Origin: Desulfovibrio sp. Marseille-P6017
GTDB lineage: Bacteria; Bacillota_A; Clostridia; Peptostreptococcales; Peptostreptococcaceae
Direction: 5' to 3'
Length of the DNA stretch: 64,000 nt
Assembly: GCA_900604495.1 (NCBI GenBank)
Contig: UWOR01000002.1
Span: forward strand, 62,001-126,000
Shown: in pieces, positions 26,893 to 35,920 of the stretch
How the letters are laid out: each line of letters begins with the position of its first letter
How positions within the stretch are numbered: position 1 is the first letter of the stretch
The notes under the pieces: generated by a model
Seen by the model: only the letters and a program-made list of their open reading frames with translations
The model's database searches: none
What the model was told of the DNA's origin: nothing
Program-made: the position numbers and the translations under genes

Positions 26893-27624
26893 ATGAGACA
26901 TACATTAGATGAATATATAAGTAAAATAAAATTATTACCACTAAAAAGTAAATATACAAAAGAAGAAATACTAACTAATGATTTTCTTATAGATAAAAAT
27001 GGGAACTTAGAAATATATTATGCCCCTCATAATGAATATATAAATCCTAATGCAAAAGTGTTTATAGTTGGAATAACACCAGGATTTCAGCAAATGAGTA
27101 CAGCTTTAGCAAGTGCTAGAGTCGGAATTGAGGAAAATAAAAATATAAAGGAAATTCAATACGAGTGTAAGGTATCAGGTAGATTTAGTGGAAGTTTAAG
27201 AAAAAATATAATTAGTATGCTAGATGAAATACACCTCAATAAAGCTTTAAATATAGATAGTTGTGAAGAATTATTTAAAGATAAAGATTATTTACTACAT
27301 ACAACATCTTTAGTTCCATACTCTGTTTTTTCAAAAGGCAATAATTATACAGGTCATAGTCCAAAACTTATAAAAAGTGAATTTTTAATGGACTATGTGT
27401 ATGAAAATTTTAATGAAAACATTAAAAAACTAGGTGATGTACTTATAATACCTTTAGGAAAAGCTGTGGAGGAAGTATTAGAAATGTTAGCTTATAATAA
27501 AATTATAAATGAAGATCAGATATTAAGAGGATTTCCACATCCATCAGGAGCTAATGGTCATAGATTAATTCAACTTAGTGAAAATAAAGAAAATATTATG
27601 AAAATAATAAAAAATAAATTTTAA
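26893..27624 (+). CDS. Uracil-DNA-glycosylase-superfamily protein
   Basis: A 243-residue protein with a recognisable UDG fold: motif-1-like FIVGITPGFQQM and motif-2-like RGFPHPSGANGHR, spaced as in the superfamily, with VLIIPLGKAVEEVLEML between. It is not one of the common UDG families: the catalytic-water residues of family 1 (GQDPYH) are absent. Substrate and activity are unknown; base excision repair is the default guess. It is the last gene of the 26.1-27.6 kb unit and has an AAAGGTAAG site. Confidence 0.75.
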   Translation: MRHTLDEYISKIKLLPLKSKYTKEEILTNDFLIDKNGNLEIYYAPHNEYINPNAKVFIVGITPGFQQMSTALASARVGIEENKNIKEIQYECKVSGRFSGSLRKNIISMLDEIHLNKALNIDSCEELFKDKDYLLHTTSLVPYSVFSKGNNYTGHSPKLIKSEFLMDYVYENFNENIKKLGDVLIIPLGKAVEEVLEMLAYNKIINEDQILRGFPHPSGANGHRLIQLSENKENIMKIIKNKF

Positions 27625-27630
27625 TAATCG

Positions 27631-27676
27631 AAGGTGCCAAAAAATGAAAAGTTGCTAGGCACCTTTATTATTTTTA
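27631..27676 (+). terminator. Terminator
   Basis: 8-bp GC-containing stem AAGGTGCC / GGCACCTT (27631-27638 and 27659-27666) followed by TATTATTTTT. Confidence 0.75.
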
Positions 27677-27812
27677 TATTTTATATAATGTAACTAAATA
27701 AATACGAAAATGAACAATAACTCTAATTAACTAATGGAATCTTAAGTATACTCTTTAAATGAATGGGATATTTTAAAAATATAACTAAATTAAAATTTAA
27801 GGAGTGTGCCAT

Positions 27813-29780
27813 ATGACAGATAAAAATCCGACAATGATACAAAGTGGAAGAGGATCTGTATTTTCTGTTTTTAGTGAAGATGAAATAAAAGAGATAACTT
27901 CAGATAGTAATAGAAAGGTAGCAGTTTCTGGTAAAATAAATAATCCTGGAATTATAGATGTACCTAATGGAGCATCACTAAAAGACATAATAGAGTTATG
28001 TGGAGGTATATTAAATAATAGTAATTTTAAAGCAGCTCAACTTGGAATTCCTTTTGGTGGTTTTTTGACAAAGGAAAGCTTTGACAAAGAATTAGATTTT
28101 AAGTTATTTGATGAAAATACTAATAGAACAATTATAATTTTATCAGAAGAAGACTGCATTATTCAGTATGCAAGATATTACATAGATTACTTATTAGGGA
28201 AAATGCAAGAAGGTAGCTATGAGCAGTATGGTGTAGTAGAAAATGAAATAAAAAGAATGTGGAGAATATTAGATAGAATTAGTAAAGGACGTTCTAATAT
28301 GAGAGATATATATATTTTAAGAACGTTAGCATCTTCTGTTAAGGATACATTAAAACAAAGATATAATATAATGGAAGAAATAATAGATAAGTTTTATCAT
28401 GAAATAGAAGAACATATAGAAGAAAATAAATGTTACACATCTCAATGTAATCATCTTATAAAGCTTACCATTACACATAGATGTATAGGATGTGGAGCAT
28501 GTAAAAGAGCATGTCCAGTAGATTGCATAATTGGAGAACCAAGACAACAACACTATATAGATTATAATAGATGTACTCATTGTGGTAAATGTATATCAGT
28601 TTGTCCAGTAGATGCAATAACAGCAGGAGATAACACTTTTAAATTTATAAGAGATTTATCTACTCCTAATAAAGTTGTTATTACTCAAATGGCACCTGCT
28701 GTAAGAGTAACTATAGGGGAAGCATTTGGATTTGAACCAGGAGATAATGTAGAAGGTAGAGTTGCTGCAGGTCTTAGAGCTTTAGGTGTTGATTATGTTT
28801 TTGATACAACATGGGCTGCAGACTTAACAATTATGGAAGAAGCAGCAGAGCTTCAAGATAGACTTGAAAAATACTTTGCAGGAGATAAAAGTGTTAAGCT
28901 TCCAATACTTACTTCATGCTGCCCAGCATGGGTAAATTTTATTGAAAAAAATTACGGAGATATGTTAGATGTTCCATCATCAGCAAAATCACCAATGCAG
29001 ATGTTTGCAACTGTTGCAAAAGATATATGGGCAAAAGAAAATGGCATGACTAGAGATGATGTTACATCAGTTGCAATTATGCCGTGTGTTGCAAAAAAAT
29101 ATGAAGCATCAAGACCTGAGTTTTCAAGAGGATTAAACTATGATGTGGATTATGTAATAACAACAAGAGAACTTATAAAAATATTTAGAGACTCTGGAAT
29201 AGATTTAAAAGAAATTGAACCAGAGGAGATAGATAAAATTATGGGAGAATATACAGGTGCAGGTATTATATTTGGTAGAACAGGAGGGGTTATTGAAGCT
29301 GCACTTAGAACTGCTCTTGAAAATATGACAGGTGAAAGAATTAAAAATATAGAATTTCATTCACTAAGAGGATGGGATGGATTTAGAGCTTGTGAAGTTG
29401 AAGTTGGTGATATTAAGCTTAGAATAGGTGTAGCTCATGGATTGCAAGAAGCAGGTAAGATGCTTGATAAGATAAGGGCTAAAGAAGAATTTTTCCATGC
29501 TATAGAAATAATGGCTTGTGTAGGTGGATGTGTAGGTGGTGGTGGCCAACCTAAGGTAAGAAAAAATAAAGATGAAGTTCTTAGAAAAAGAGGAGAAGGT
29601 TTAAATGCAATAGATAGAAGCAAAGAACTTAGGGTATCTAAGGAAAATCCAGCAGTACAAGCTATTTATGAAAAGTATTTAGACTACCCATTAAGTCATA
29701 AAGCTCACGAGCTACTTCATACTAGATATTTTGCTAGACCTAAAAAAGGACATGATTATATAAGAGATGAAGATAGATAG
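27813..29780 (+). CDS. [FeFe] hydrogenase (group A) with N-terminal SLBB and Cys-less NuoF-like domain
   Basis: A 655-residue iron hydrogenase. Order: SLBB-like domain (VAVSGKINNPGIIDVPNGAS, about 35-65), a helical region (about 110-205) resembling the C-terminal NADH_4Fe-4S domain of NuoF but lacking its cluster cysteines, two 4Fe-4S ferredoxin motifs (CIGCGACKRACPVDC and CTHCGKCISVCPVD), then the H-cluster domain with TSCCPAW (including the proton-relay Cys), MPCVAKKYE and EIMACVGGCVGGGGQP. It evolves or oxidises H2 using ferredoxin-type electrons. No NuoE/NuoF partner genes are adjacent. Start ATG at 27813 follows AAGGAG by 8 bases; a GTG at 27804 lies inside that site. Confidence 0.92.
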   Translation: MTDKNPTMIQSGRGSVFSVFSEDEIKEITSDSNRKVAVSGKINNPGIIDVPNGASLKDIIELCGGILNNSNFKAAQLGIPFGGFLTKESFDKELDFKLFDENTNRTIIILSEEDCIIQYARYYIDYLLGKMQEGSYEQYGVVENEIKRMWRILDRISKGRSNMRDIYILRTLASSVKDTLKQRYNIMEEIIDKFYHEIEEHIEENKCYTSQCNHLIKLTITHRCIGCGACKRACPVDCIIGEPRQQHYIDYNRCTHCGKCISVCPVDAITAGDNTFKFIRDLSTPNKVVITQMAPAVRVTIGEAFGFEPGDNVEGRVAAGLRALGVDYVFDTTWAADLTIMEEAAELQDRLEKYFAGDKSVKLPILTSCCPAWVNFIEKNYGDMLDVPSSAKSPMQMFATVAKDIWAKENGMTRDDVTSVAIMPCVAKKYEASRPEFSRGLNYDVDYVITTRELIKIFRDSGIDLKEIEPEEIDKIMGEYTGAGIIFGRTGGVIEAALRTALENMTGERIKNIEFHSLRGWDGFRACEVEVGDIKLRIGVAHGLQEAGKMLDKIRAKEEFFHAIEIMACVGGCVGGGGQPKVRKNKDEVLRKRGEGLNAIDRSKELRVSKENPAVQAIYEKYLDYPLSHKAHELLHTRYFARPKKGHDYIRDEDR

Positions 29781-29782
29781 AT

Positions 29783-29820
29783 AAAAAAATATAGCTATTA
29801 TAATAGCTATATTTTTTATT
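29783..29820. terminator. Bidirectional terminator
   Basis: Long palindrome of A6-TATAGCTATT / AATAGCTATA-T6 between the convergent hydrogenase and HAD phosphatase genes. Confidence 0.84.
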
Positions 29821-29830
29821 AAATAAATTT

Positions 29831-30517
29831 CTAATTAGAATTTGAAAGTTTAAGTTTTTTAGAGTTTTCTATAATATTAATAATATCCACTGGATGATTA
29901 ACTAAATACTTAGGATTATAAAGCTCTAATTCTTCTTTAGGTCTAAATCCCCAAGTAACTCCAACTGTATCTATATTAGCATTAATACCAGTTTTCATAT
30001 CAGTGTCAGTATCCCCAATGTATAAACAATTTTCTAAAGATATGTTTAGTTCATTAGAAATTATAATAGCACCTGCAGGATCTGGCTTTCTTTTTATGTT
30101 AGCTTTTTCACCAGCTAGATAATCAAAGTATTTATTTTCAAACATACTTTCAATATTTTCAATAACCCTATCATGTGGCTTATTTGATAAAACTGCAACT
30201 TTTATATTATTATTTTTTAAGTAACTAAGTAAATCATTAATTCCATCATAAGCTTTAACTTTATATAGGCAGTGTACTTTAAAATATTCCGTATAAGTTA
30301 GGATACCGTCTTCATAATGGACTAAATCTTTATCACCACAATGAATTAAAGCTCTTTCTACTAATTTTTTATAACCATCCCCTACAAATATTTTACACTC
30401 ATCTTCACTAATAGGGCCTAAATTATACTTTTTTAAAGTTAAGTTAATTGTATAATTTATAGCTTTAATAGAATCTACTAGTGTCCCATCTAAATCGAAA
30501 ATACAACATTTATACAT
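29831..30517 (-). CDS. HAD-superfamily phosphatase, phosphoglycolate-phosphatase-like
   Basis: A 228-residue HAD subfamily IA hydrolase. Motif I is FDLDGTLVDS (nucleophile Asp), motif II VAVLSNKPHDR (Ser), motif III the Lys of KRKPDPAG, and motif IV YIGDTDTDMKTG (two Asp). A helical cap lies between motifs I and II. It matches the Gph/PpaX group, but the true substrate is open. The ATG follows TTGGAGGAAT. Single-gene unit, divergent from the sulfurtransferase gene. Confidence 0.9.
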   Translation of the reverse strand: MYKCCIFDLDGTLVDSIKAINYTINLTLKKYNLGPISEDECKIFVGDGYKKLVERALIHCGDKDLVHYEDGILTYTEYFKVHCLYKVKAYDGINDLLSYLKNNNIKVAVLSNKPHDRVIENIESMFENKYFDYLAGEKANIKRKPDPAGAIIISNELNISLENCLYIGDTDTDMKTGINANIDTVGVTWGFRPKEELELYNPKYLVNHPVDIINIIENSKKLKLSNSN

Positions 30518-30656
30518 CTAATATTCCTCCAATACACATTGATATATATAATTATATATTTATTGGTAAATTATTTCAAATAGCTTACTTGTTATAAGAT
30601 TATTTTTATTGTAGAATATGGTAAAATTAAATTTTAGTTATTAGGAGTATATTAAT

Positions 30657-31493
30657 ATGAGTAATTTAGTTAATGCATCATGGTTAAAAGAACACTTAAA
30701 TGATAAGAATATTGTAATTGTTGATTGTAGATTTAATCTTATGGATAAAGAATATGGTAAAAGGTCATATGAGAAAGGTCATATTAAAGGTGCTAGAAGA
30801 ATTGATATAGAAACTGAGCTTTCTAGTGAGGTAAAGGTTCATGGAGGAAGACATCCATTACCATCAATAGATAAACTTAAAAATACTTTTGAGAATGTAG
30901 GAATAAGAAATGATTCAATAGTTGTTTGTTATGATGAAGGAGATTTATCAGGACCGGCAAGATTATGGTGGATATTAAAGTACTTAGGACATAAAAATGT
31001 ATATGTGTTAGATGGAGGTATAAAAGAATTTGAGGAAATTGGGGGAGAAATTACAAGGGAAGTAGGAGATGTTAATAAGGGAAATATAGATATTAATATT
31101 CAAGAAAATATGAGAGCAGATATGATATATGTAAGGAATAGAATAGATAATAAGAATGTTGCTATTGTTGATTCTAGAGAATATAAAAGATATATAGGTG
31201 AATTTGAACCAGTTGATAAAAAGTGCGGTCATATACCAAATGCAAAAAGTTACTTTTGGATGAATATACTAAATGAAAAAAGTGGAAAATTCAATTTGAA
31301 AAGTAAAGAAGAGCTTAATAAATTATTTGAAGAATTAAAAGGATATAAAGAGGTAATCGTTTATTGTGGTTCTGGAATAACAGCTTGTCCAAATAGCTTG
31401 GCTCTTAGTGAAATTGGAATTAATCATAAGGTATATACAGGAAGTTTTAGTGATTGGATCAGTTATGATGATAATAAAGTAGATATAAAGTAA
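30657..31493 (+). CDS. Two-domain sulfurtransferase (mercaptopyruvate-type rhodanese)
   Basis: A 278-residue protein of two rhodanese domains. The N-terminal, inactive domain has IVDCRFNLMDKEYGKRSYEKGHIKGA; the C-terminal domain carries the active cysteine (Cys237) in CGSGITAC. The loop CGSGxTA is typical of 3-mercaptopyruvate sulfurtransferases, whereas thiosulfate enzymes usually have CRxGxxA. The HGGRHPLPSIDKL segment is also typical. It makes a protein persulfide for sulfur transfer. The binding site is TTAGGAGTA. Confidence 0.9.
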   Translation: MSNLVNASWLKEHLNDKNIVIVDCRFNLMDKEYGKRSYEKGHIKGARRIDIETELSSEVKVHGGRHPLPSIDKLKNTFENVGIRNDSIVVCYDEGDLSGPARLWWILKYLGHKNVYVLDGGIKEFEEIGGEITREVGDVNKGNIDINIQENMRADMIYVRNRIDNKNVAIVDSREYKRYIGEFEPVDKKCGHIPNAKSYFWMNILNEKSGKFNLKSKEELNKLFEELKGYKEVIVYCGSGITACPNSLALSEIGINHKVYTGSFSDWISYDDNKVDIK

Positions 31494-31501
31494 TAATGTA
31501 A

Positions 31502-31545
31502 AAATAGTTGTCATAAATATGATATATATTTATAACAACTATCTT
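31502..31545. terminator. Bidirectional terminator
   Basis: Stem ATAGTTGT / ACAACTAT (31504-31511 and 31534-31541) extended by ATAAATA / TATTTAT, between convergent genes. Confidence 0.75.
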
Positions 31546-31549
31546 TATA

Positions 31550-32362
31550 TTAATATATATCAAGTCTTCTTTGTGCTAATAAAGGTAACTCATTTCTAAT
31601 TTTATTTACATAATCAAAATCTATAGAGCAAATACTATATCCTTCTTCTTCATTCATATGTGAAATAACTTCTCCAAATGGAGATACAACAATGGAGTTT
31701 GCATAAGAAATATAAGAAGCATTATAATCTCTAGCAGGAGCACATCCTATAGTGTAAACTTGATTATCAACAGCTCTAGATCTAAATAGAAGTTCCCAGT
31801 GAGCAGGTCCTGTACTCATATTAAAAGCTGCAGGAACTATTATTGCTTTAGCTCCATTATCTACCATTAATCTAGAAAGTTCAGGAAATCTAAAATCATA
31901 GCAAATGCAAAGTCCTATTTTACCAAATTTAGTATCAAAAACTGTAGCTTTATCTCCAGCATCAAGAGTATCAGATTCTTTAAAAGATTGTCCATTTTCC
32001 ATGTCGATATCAAAAAGGTGTGCCTTCCTATGTTTAGCTATTTTATTTCCTAAATGATCAAAAACATAAGAGGTATTAAAGATATTACCATTATCATCTT
32101 TTTCAGGAATTGATCCAGCAACTAAATATATATTATTTTTTTTTGCTATTTTAGACAATAATGAATAAGACATATCACCTTCTTTTTCTGCATATAAGGA
32201 AAAATTAGATTTATCGTAAGGACATGAAAACATTTCTGGAAGAACTACTATATCAGCATAGTCTTTAGCAGATTTTCTTATAAATTTATCAGCTTTTTCT
32301 AGATTTTTTACTTTATCCTTTTCAACTAACATTTGAATAGTTGCTATTTTTATTTTATTCAT
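31550..32362 (-). CDS. Carbon-nitrogen hydrolase (nitrilase superfamily, omega-amidase-like)
   Basis: A 270-residue nitrilase-fold amidase. The Glu-Lys-Cys triad is visible in VVLPEMFSCPY (Glu), KHRKAHLFDID (Lys) and CICYDFRFPEL (Cys); RSRAVDNQVY and NSIVVSPFGEVI follow. This is the branch containing Nit2/omega-amidase and NLP deaminated-glutathione amidase, likely a metabolite-repair role, which is inferred. Start: an upstream in-frame ATG at 32374 overlaps the ribosome site ATGGAGGTTTCT, so the ATG at 32362 is preferred. Confidence 0.9.
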   Translation of the reverse strand: MNKIKIATIQMLVEKDKVKNLEKADKFIRKSAKDYADIVVLPEMFSCPYDKSNFSLYAEKEGDMSYSLLSKIAKKNNIYLVAGSIPEKDDNGNIFNTSYVFDHLGNKIAKHRKAHLFDIDMENGQSFKESDTLDAGDKATVFDTKFGKIGLCICYDFRFPELSRLMVDNGAKAIIVPAAFNMSTGPAHWELLFRSRAVDNQVYTIGCAPARDYNASYISYANSIVVSPFGEVISHMNEEEGYSICSIDFDYVNKIRNELPLLAQRRLDIY

Positions 32363-32541
32363 AGAAACCTCCATATTATTAAAGAAATTTAATAATATAG
32401 TAGCATACTAAATAAAAGTTTTAGTGTAGAAATATGGGGGTAAAAACTAATAAATTATAATTTAGAATAAAAAGATAATCTTTAATAAAAATATATATAT
32501 GAATATTAAAATAAAAGTTAATAAAAAAGGAGAAGTTTATA

Positions 32542-33471
32542 ATGTTAAAAAAGGCAGTATTTGCAGGTGGTTGTTTTTGGTGTATGATAAAACCTTTTGA
32601 TAAATATAAAGGAGTTATAAGTGTAGTATCAGGATATAGTGGAGGATATATAGAAAATCCAACTTATGAAGAGGTTTGCTTAGGTAATACAGGTCACAAA
32701 GAAGCTGTTTGTATTACATATGATGATGAAATAATAAGCTATAAAGAATTATTAGATATATTTTGGGGTGCAATAGATCCAACTGATGATGGTGGACAAT
32801 TTAATGACAGAGGAGATCATTATAAGACTGCTATATATTATTTTGATGAAAATCAAAAACAAGAAGCTGAAGAATCAAAAAAGAAATTGGAAGAGAGTAA
32901 ATTTTATAATAAACCTATTGCTACTAAAATAATAAAAGTCAAGAACTTTTATGAAGCTGAAGATTACCATCAAGATTATTATAAAAAAAATCCAGAACAT
33001 TATAATAGATACTATAAAGGTTCGGGTAGATTTGATTTTGTAAAAAGAAATTGGGCAAGAAAAAATTTAACTCCAATTCAATATGAAGTAACACAAAATA
33101 ATAAAACAGAACCACCTTTTAATAATGAATATAATGATAACTTTGATGAAGGGATATATGTTGATATTGTTAGTGGCGAACCTTTATTTTCCTCTACAGA
33201 TAAATTTGAGTCAGGTTGTGGTTGGCCAAGTTTTTCAAAAGGAATAAATAAAGAATCATTAATTGGAGTAAGAGATTACTCTCATGGAATGGATAGAATA
33301 GAAGTAAGAAGTAAAAATTCAGACTCACATTTAGGTCATGTTTTTGATGATGGACCAAAAGAACTTGGTGGAATAAGATTTTGTATAAATTCTGCATCAT
33401 TAAGATTTATACCAAAAGAAAAAATGAAAGAACTTGGATATGAGGAGTATTTAAATATCTTTAAAGATTAA
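32542..33471 (+). CDS. msrAB: Bifunctional methionine sulfoxide reductase MsrA-MsrB
   Basis: A 309-residue fusion. MsrA (about 1-155) has the catalytic AGGCFWCM with Cys11, and [24 protein letters not shown]. MsrB (about 170-305) has [41 protein letters not shown] and the catalytic [11 protein letters not shown] (Cys281). The two zinc CxxC pairs of some MsrB are absent, as in many Firmicutes. It repairs both S- and R-methionine sulfoxide. The site is AAAGGAGAAG. Single gene. Confidence 0.95.
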   Translation: MLKKAVFAGGCFWCMIKPFDKYKGVISVVSGYSGGYIENPTYEEVCLGNTGHKEAVCITYDDEIISYKELLDIFWGAIDPTDDGGQFNDRGDHYKTAIYYFDENQKQEAEESKKKLEESKFYNKPIATKIIKVKNFYEAEDYHQDYYKKNPEHYNRYYKGSGRFDFVKRNWARKNLTPIQYEVTQNNKTEPPFNNEYNDNFDEGIYVDIVSGEPLFSSTDKFESGCGWPSFSKGINKESLIGVRDYSHGMDRIEVRSKNSDSHLGHVFDDGPKELGGIRFCINSASLRFIPKEKMKELGYEEYLNIFKD

Positions 33472-33489
33472 AATAAGAAATAATATGTA

Positions 33490-33516
33490 ACCATGAATTT
33501 TAAGTCTCATAAAATA
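33490..33516 (+). promoter_or_regulatory. Possible SigK-type promoter of the beta-trefoil-like gene
   Basis: AC (33490-33491), 16-base spacer, CATAAAATA (33508-33516), 38 bases before the ATG at 33554. Same pattern as upstream of 13049, 14013(-), 54583 and 58688. Confidence 0.42.
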
Positions 33517-33553
33517 GAGTATACTGAAAGTCTAAACCATTAGGGGGATTATA

Positions 33554-34033
33554 ATGTATAGAAATAGAAGAGATATAGGTACACAAGATTTATCAAACCT
33601 TCCACCAACATATTTTATAGAATTACCTAAGAATATTGAAGAAGGTAATGAATCATTGATAGTTCAAATAAAATCTCAATATAATAATAAATATGTAGGA
33701 ATAGGATTTGATGAATATTTTTATGCTAGTGAAGAAAATCCTACTACAGGAAAAATATTTAGTTTTATATTATTACCTAATAATGAAATATTGATTAGGT
33801 TACATGGTTCAAGGTTTTTAACCGTTAATGAAAATGGTCATCTAATTGTGGATTTTAGCAATGAATATCCAGACGTATTTAGATTAGATAGAATAGAAGA
33901 TCAAGTATATTCAATATTAGCACCAAATGGTAAATACCTAAAGCTTAGAGACGAAGATAATAGGTTAGTAGCAGATGAATATAATATGAGCGAAAAAACA
34001 GGATTTAAATTTCGAATAGTACAATATTATTGA
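33554..34033 (+). CDS. Hypothetical protein with fascin/beta-trefoil-like pattern
   Basis: A 159-residue protein without signal peptide. After a ~35-residue N-terminus it shows repeated beta-trefoil-style units: YNNKYVGIGFDEYFYASEE...IFSFILLPNNEILIRL, HGSRFLTVNENGHLIVD...VFRLDRIEDQVYSIL and PNGKYLKLRDEDNRLVADE...FKFRIVQYY. The G(K/R)YL/FL...V(N/R).(N/D) spacing is that of fascin-like domains. This fold call is from pattern only. The SigK-like promoter and strong TAGGGGGAT site suggest abundant late-sporulation expression, perhaps as a spore-surface protein. Confidence 0.7.
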   Translation: MYRNRRDIGTQDLSNLPPTYFIELPKNIEEGNESLIVQIKSQYNNKYVGIGFDEYFYASEENPTTGKIFSFILLPNNEILIRLHGSRFLTVNENGHLIVDFSNEYPDVFRLDRIEDQVYSILAPNGKYLKLRDEDNRLVADEYNMSEKTGFKFRIVQYY

Positions 34034-34040
34034 TAATTTA

Positions 34041-34105
34041 AATAAAAGGATTGTTTATGTGATAAAGCTATTTACAATAAATTACATAATCAATCCTTTT
34101 ATTTT
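34041..34105 (+). terminator. Terminator
   Basis: 13-bp perfect outer stem AATAAAAGGATTG / CAATCCTTTTATT (34041-34053 and 34091-34103), with an inner TTATGT/ACATAA pair. Confidence 0.8.
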
Positions 34106-34206
34106 AAAATTCTTTTGAAATATTGACATATGTAGATAAACTAACTTATTATTTTAATTAGCATATGTAAAATATTGTAAATATAAATAGTGGAGTTAGA
34201 GAGGTT

Positions 34207-34935
34207 GTGTTTTTATTGAGTAGGGAGATTTTTCAGGGAACAATTATAATGTATGGGCATTGTGATGAAGTTGATGAAAATGTGTTTATAGTAAAATCAA
34301 ACAAAAGAGTAATCTTAAAAGATGATTCAAAATATGATATCGATAAAAAAAAGTATATAGGGAAGACTGTGAATTATACTATAGAAAAAATTGATGATAA
34401 AAATAATTTTATATTAGGAAAGATTGAGTACTCAGAAAATACTATGAAGGCAATAAAAAAAGATTTATATTGCAATGGTCCGGGTAAAATACAAAAGATT
34501 TTAGATTGGGGAGCTTATATAAACATTAATGGAACTCAAGTAAAAGCTTTAAATAAAGATATATTTATTGATAATACAAGAATATTTGAAGTATTTAAAA
34601 AGGGAGATATAATAGAAAATTTAAAGTTTAAGTCAAAAGAAAAATCTGTTTTAGAAGTTGAGTTAGAATTTAAATTAGTTGGTCCTAAAGTAGGAATAAC
34701 TAAAGAAGAGTTAAAAAAGGGTAATGAATATGAAGGAACTGTAAGGACTATAATGCCAACTGCATGTTTTGTATATATTTTAAATGAAAGAGATGTTATT
34801 TGTTCTATTCCAGATCAACTAGAAGAAGATATAGACAGAGGTAGCAAAGTTATAGTCAAGCTTACAACTGTTTCTTCATTAAAATCTGAAAATGATAAAT
34901 TAAGAGGGAAAATAGTAAAAATTATTACAGAGTAG
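34207..34935 (+). CDS. S1-like RNA-binding protein, long form (cassette gene 1)
   Basis: A ~242-residue protein with a divergent OB-like N-terminus (~80 residues) and two S1-like domains: GPGKIQKILDWGAYININGTQ... and LKKGNEYEGTVRTIMPTACFVYIL...GSKVIVKLTTV...LRGKIVKI. The second two-thirds align along their length with the shorter gene at 36850-37353. S1 domains usually bind single-stranded RNA. The listed start is GTG; a TTG at 34216 has better spacing to AGAGG (34200-34204). Three further cassette genes follow with short gaps, so one operon is likely. Role unknown. Confidence 0.75.
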   Translation: MFLLSREIFQGTIIMYGHCDEVDENVFIVKSNKRVILKDDSKYDIDKKKYIGKTVNYTIEKIDDKNNFILGKIEYSENTMKAIKKDLYCNGPGKIQKILDWGAYININGTQVKALNKDIFIDNTRIFEVFKKGDIIENLKFKSKEKSVLEVELEFKLVGPKVGITKEELKKGNEYEGTVRTIMPTACFVYILNERDVICSIPDQLEEDIDRGSKVIVKLTTVSSLKSENDKLRGKIVKIITE

Positions 34936-34946
34936 AGGGAGAATAA

Positions 34947-35873
34947 ATGAGATACTTCAATTTAGAACGTGATGAAAAATATATAATACCTGTAGATTAT
35001 TATCAAGAAATATTAGATATAGATATAAACTATGATTATAATGAGTTATTAAAAGAACACTTAATAAATAAAGATTGCAAATGGATTATAGAGTTATGTA
35101 AGTTTATATATGGATTTAAATTTGCAACATTAAATCAAATAAAGCAATATATGGATTTAGCTGAAGTTGATTTTGATCAAGATAATATACATTTTTTAAT
35201 AGAAAAAAATGTTCTGAAAAGATGCGTTCTTAAAAATATGAATTGTATTGAGAATGATGAAATAAAAGAAGAAAATATATTATACTGTTCAGGAAAAAAT
35301 TTAGTAGAAATACTTAGAAATTTCTCGGCTATAGATAGTAGAAAATGGATGATAAGAGATATATCTAAAAGTGCAGAGCGAATTTTAAAAAATGTAATGG
35401 CTTTAGATTTTTATATAAACTTAGTACAATCTTATGGAATTGAAAATATAACTAATATAGTTTTAAATCCATCTCAAAGATATATGGTATTAGAAAGTGT
35501 AAATATAGAGTTAGAATTCACGTTAACAAATAATGAAAAAGAAGAATGCTTTATAGTAGATATAGTTAGAAAGAGTGATTTAAAAGCTAGTTTTTTTAAA
35601 AAGATATTGAAATTTGAAAGATATTTATCAAATGATGCTTGTAAAAGAAGTACTCATGGTATAGGTAAAAAGCCAAAGATAATATTTATATGTGAAGATA
35701 AAGAAATGTTAAATATAGTTTCAAAGAGATTAAGGGTATCTTCATTGCATATGAATACAACAGTATTATATACATATGATGAAATTTTAAATTTACAGTT
35801 TTTAAGTAGTAAAAATGCATTTAAGAGAAATGGTTATAATAGTGAAGAATTATATAGTACAGGAATTATATAG
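34947..35873 (+). CDS. Winged-helix, replication-relaxation-like protein (cassette gene 2), 3' end altered by a tandem duplication
   Basis: A 308-residue protein. A winged-helix-like segment near residues 50-95 (WIIELCKFIYGFKFATLNQIKQYM) is followed by an alpha/beta domain (ERILKNVMALDFYINLVQ, IELEFTLTN...FIVDIVRKSD, PKIIFICEDKEMLNIV), the general plan of replication-relaxation family proteins. The gene at 35921 is a paralogue. The stop codon lies in the second copy of a 16-bp tandem repeat; with one copy the frame would run to 35928 and overlap the next start by 8 bases (ATGCATAA). So the true protein was probably ~14 residues longer. Confidence 0.72.
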   Translation: MRYFNLERDEKYIIPVDYYQEILDIDINYDYNELLKEHLINKDCKWIIELCKFIYGFKFATLNQIKQYMDLAEVDFDQDNIHFLIEKNVLKRCVLKNMNCIENDEIKEENILYCSGKNLVEILRNFSAIDSRKWMIRDISKSAERILKNVMALDFYINLVQSYGIENITNIVLNPSQRYMVLESVNIELEFTLTNNEKEECFIVDIVRKSDLKASFFKKILKFERYLSNDACKRSTHGIGKKPKIIFICEDKEMLNIVSKRLRVSSLHMNTTVLYTYDEILNLQFLSSKNAFKRNGYNSEELYSTGII

Positions 35874-35883
35874 TACAGGAATT
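35852..35883 (+). repeat. 16-bp perfect tandem duplication at the end of cassette gene 2
   Basis: The unit ATATAGTACAGGAATT occurs twice head-to-tail (35852-35867 and 35868-35883). Sixteen is not a multiple of three, so the duplication shifts the frame and creates the present TAG stop at 35871-35873. Confidence 0.9.
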
Positions 35884-35920
35884 ATGGAAGATATCAAACA
35901 TGAAAGTTTAGGTGAGTTAA

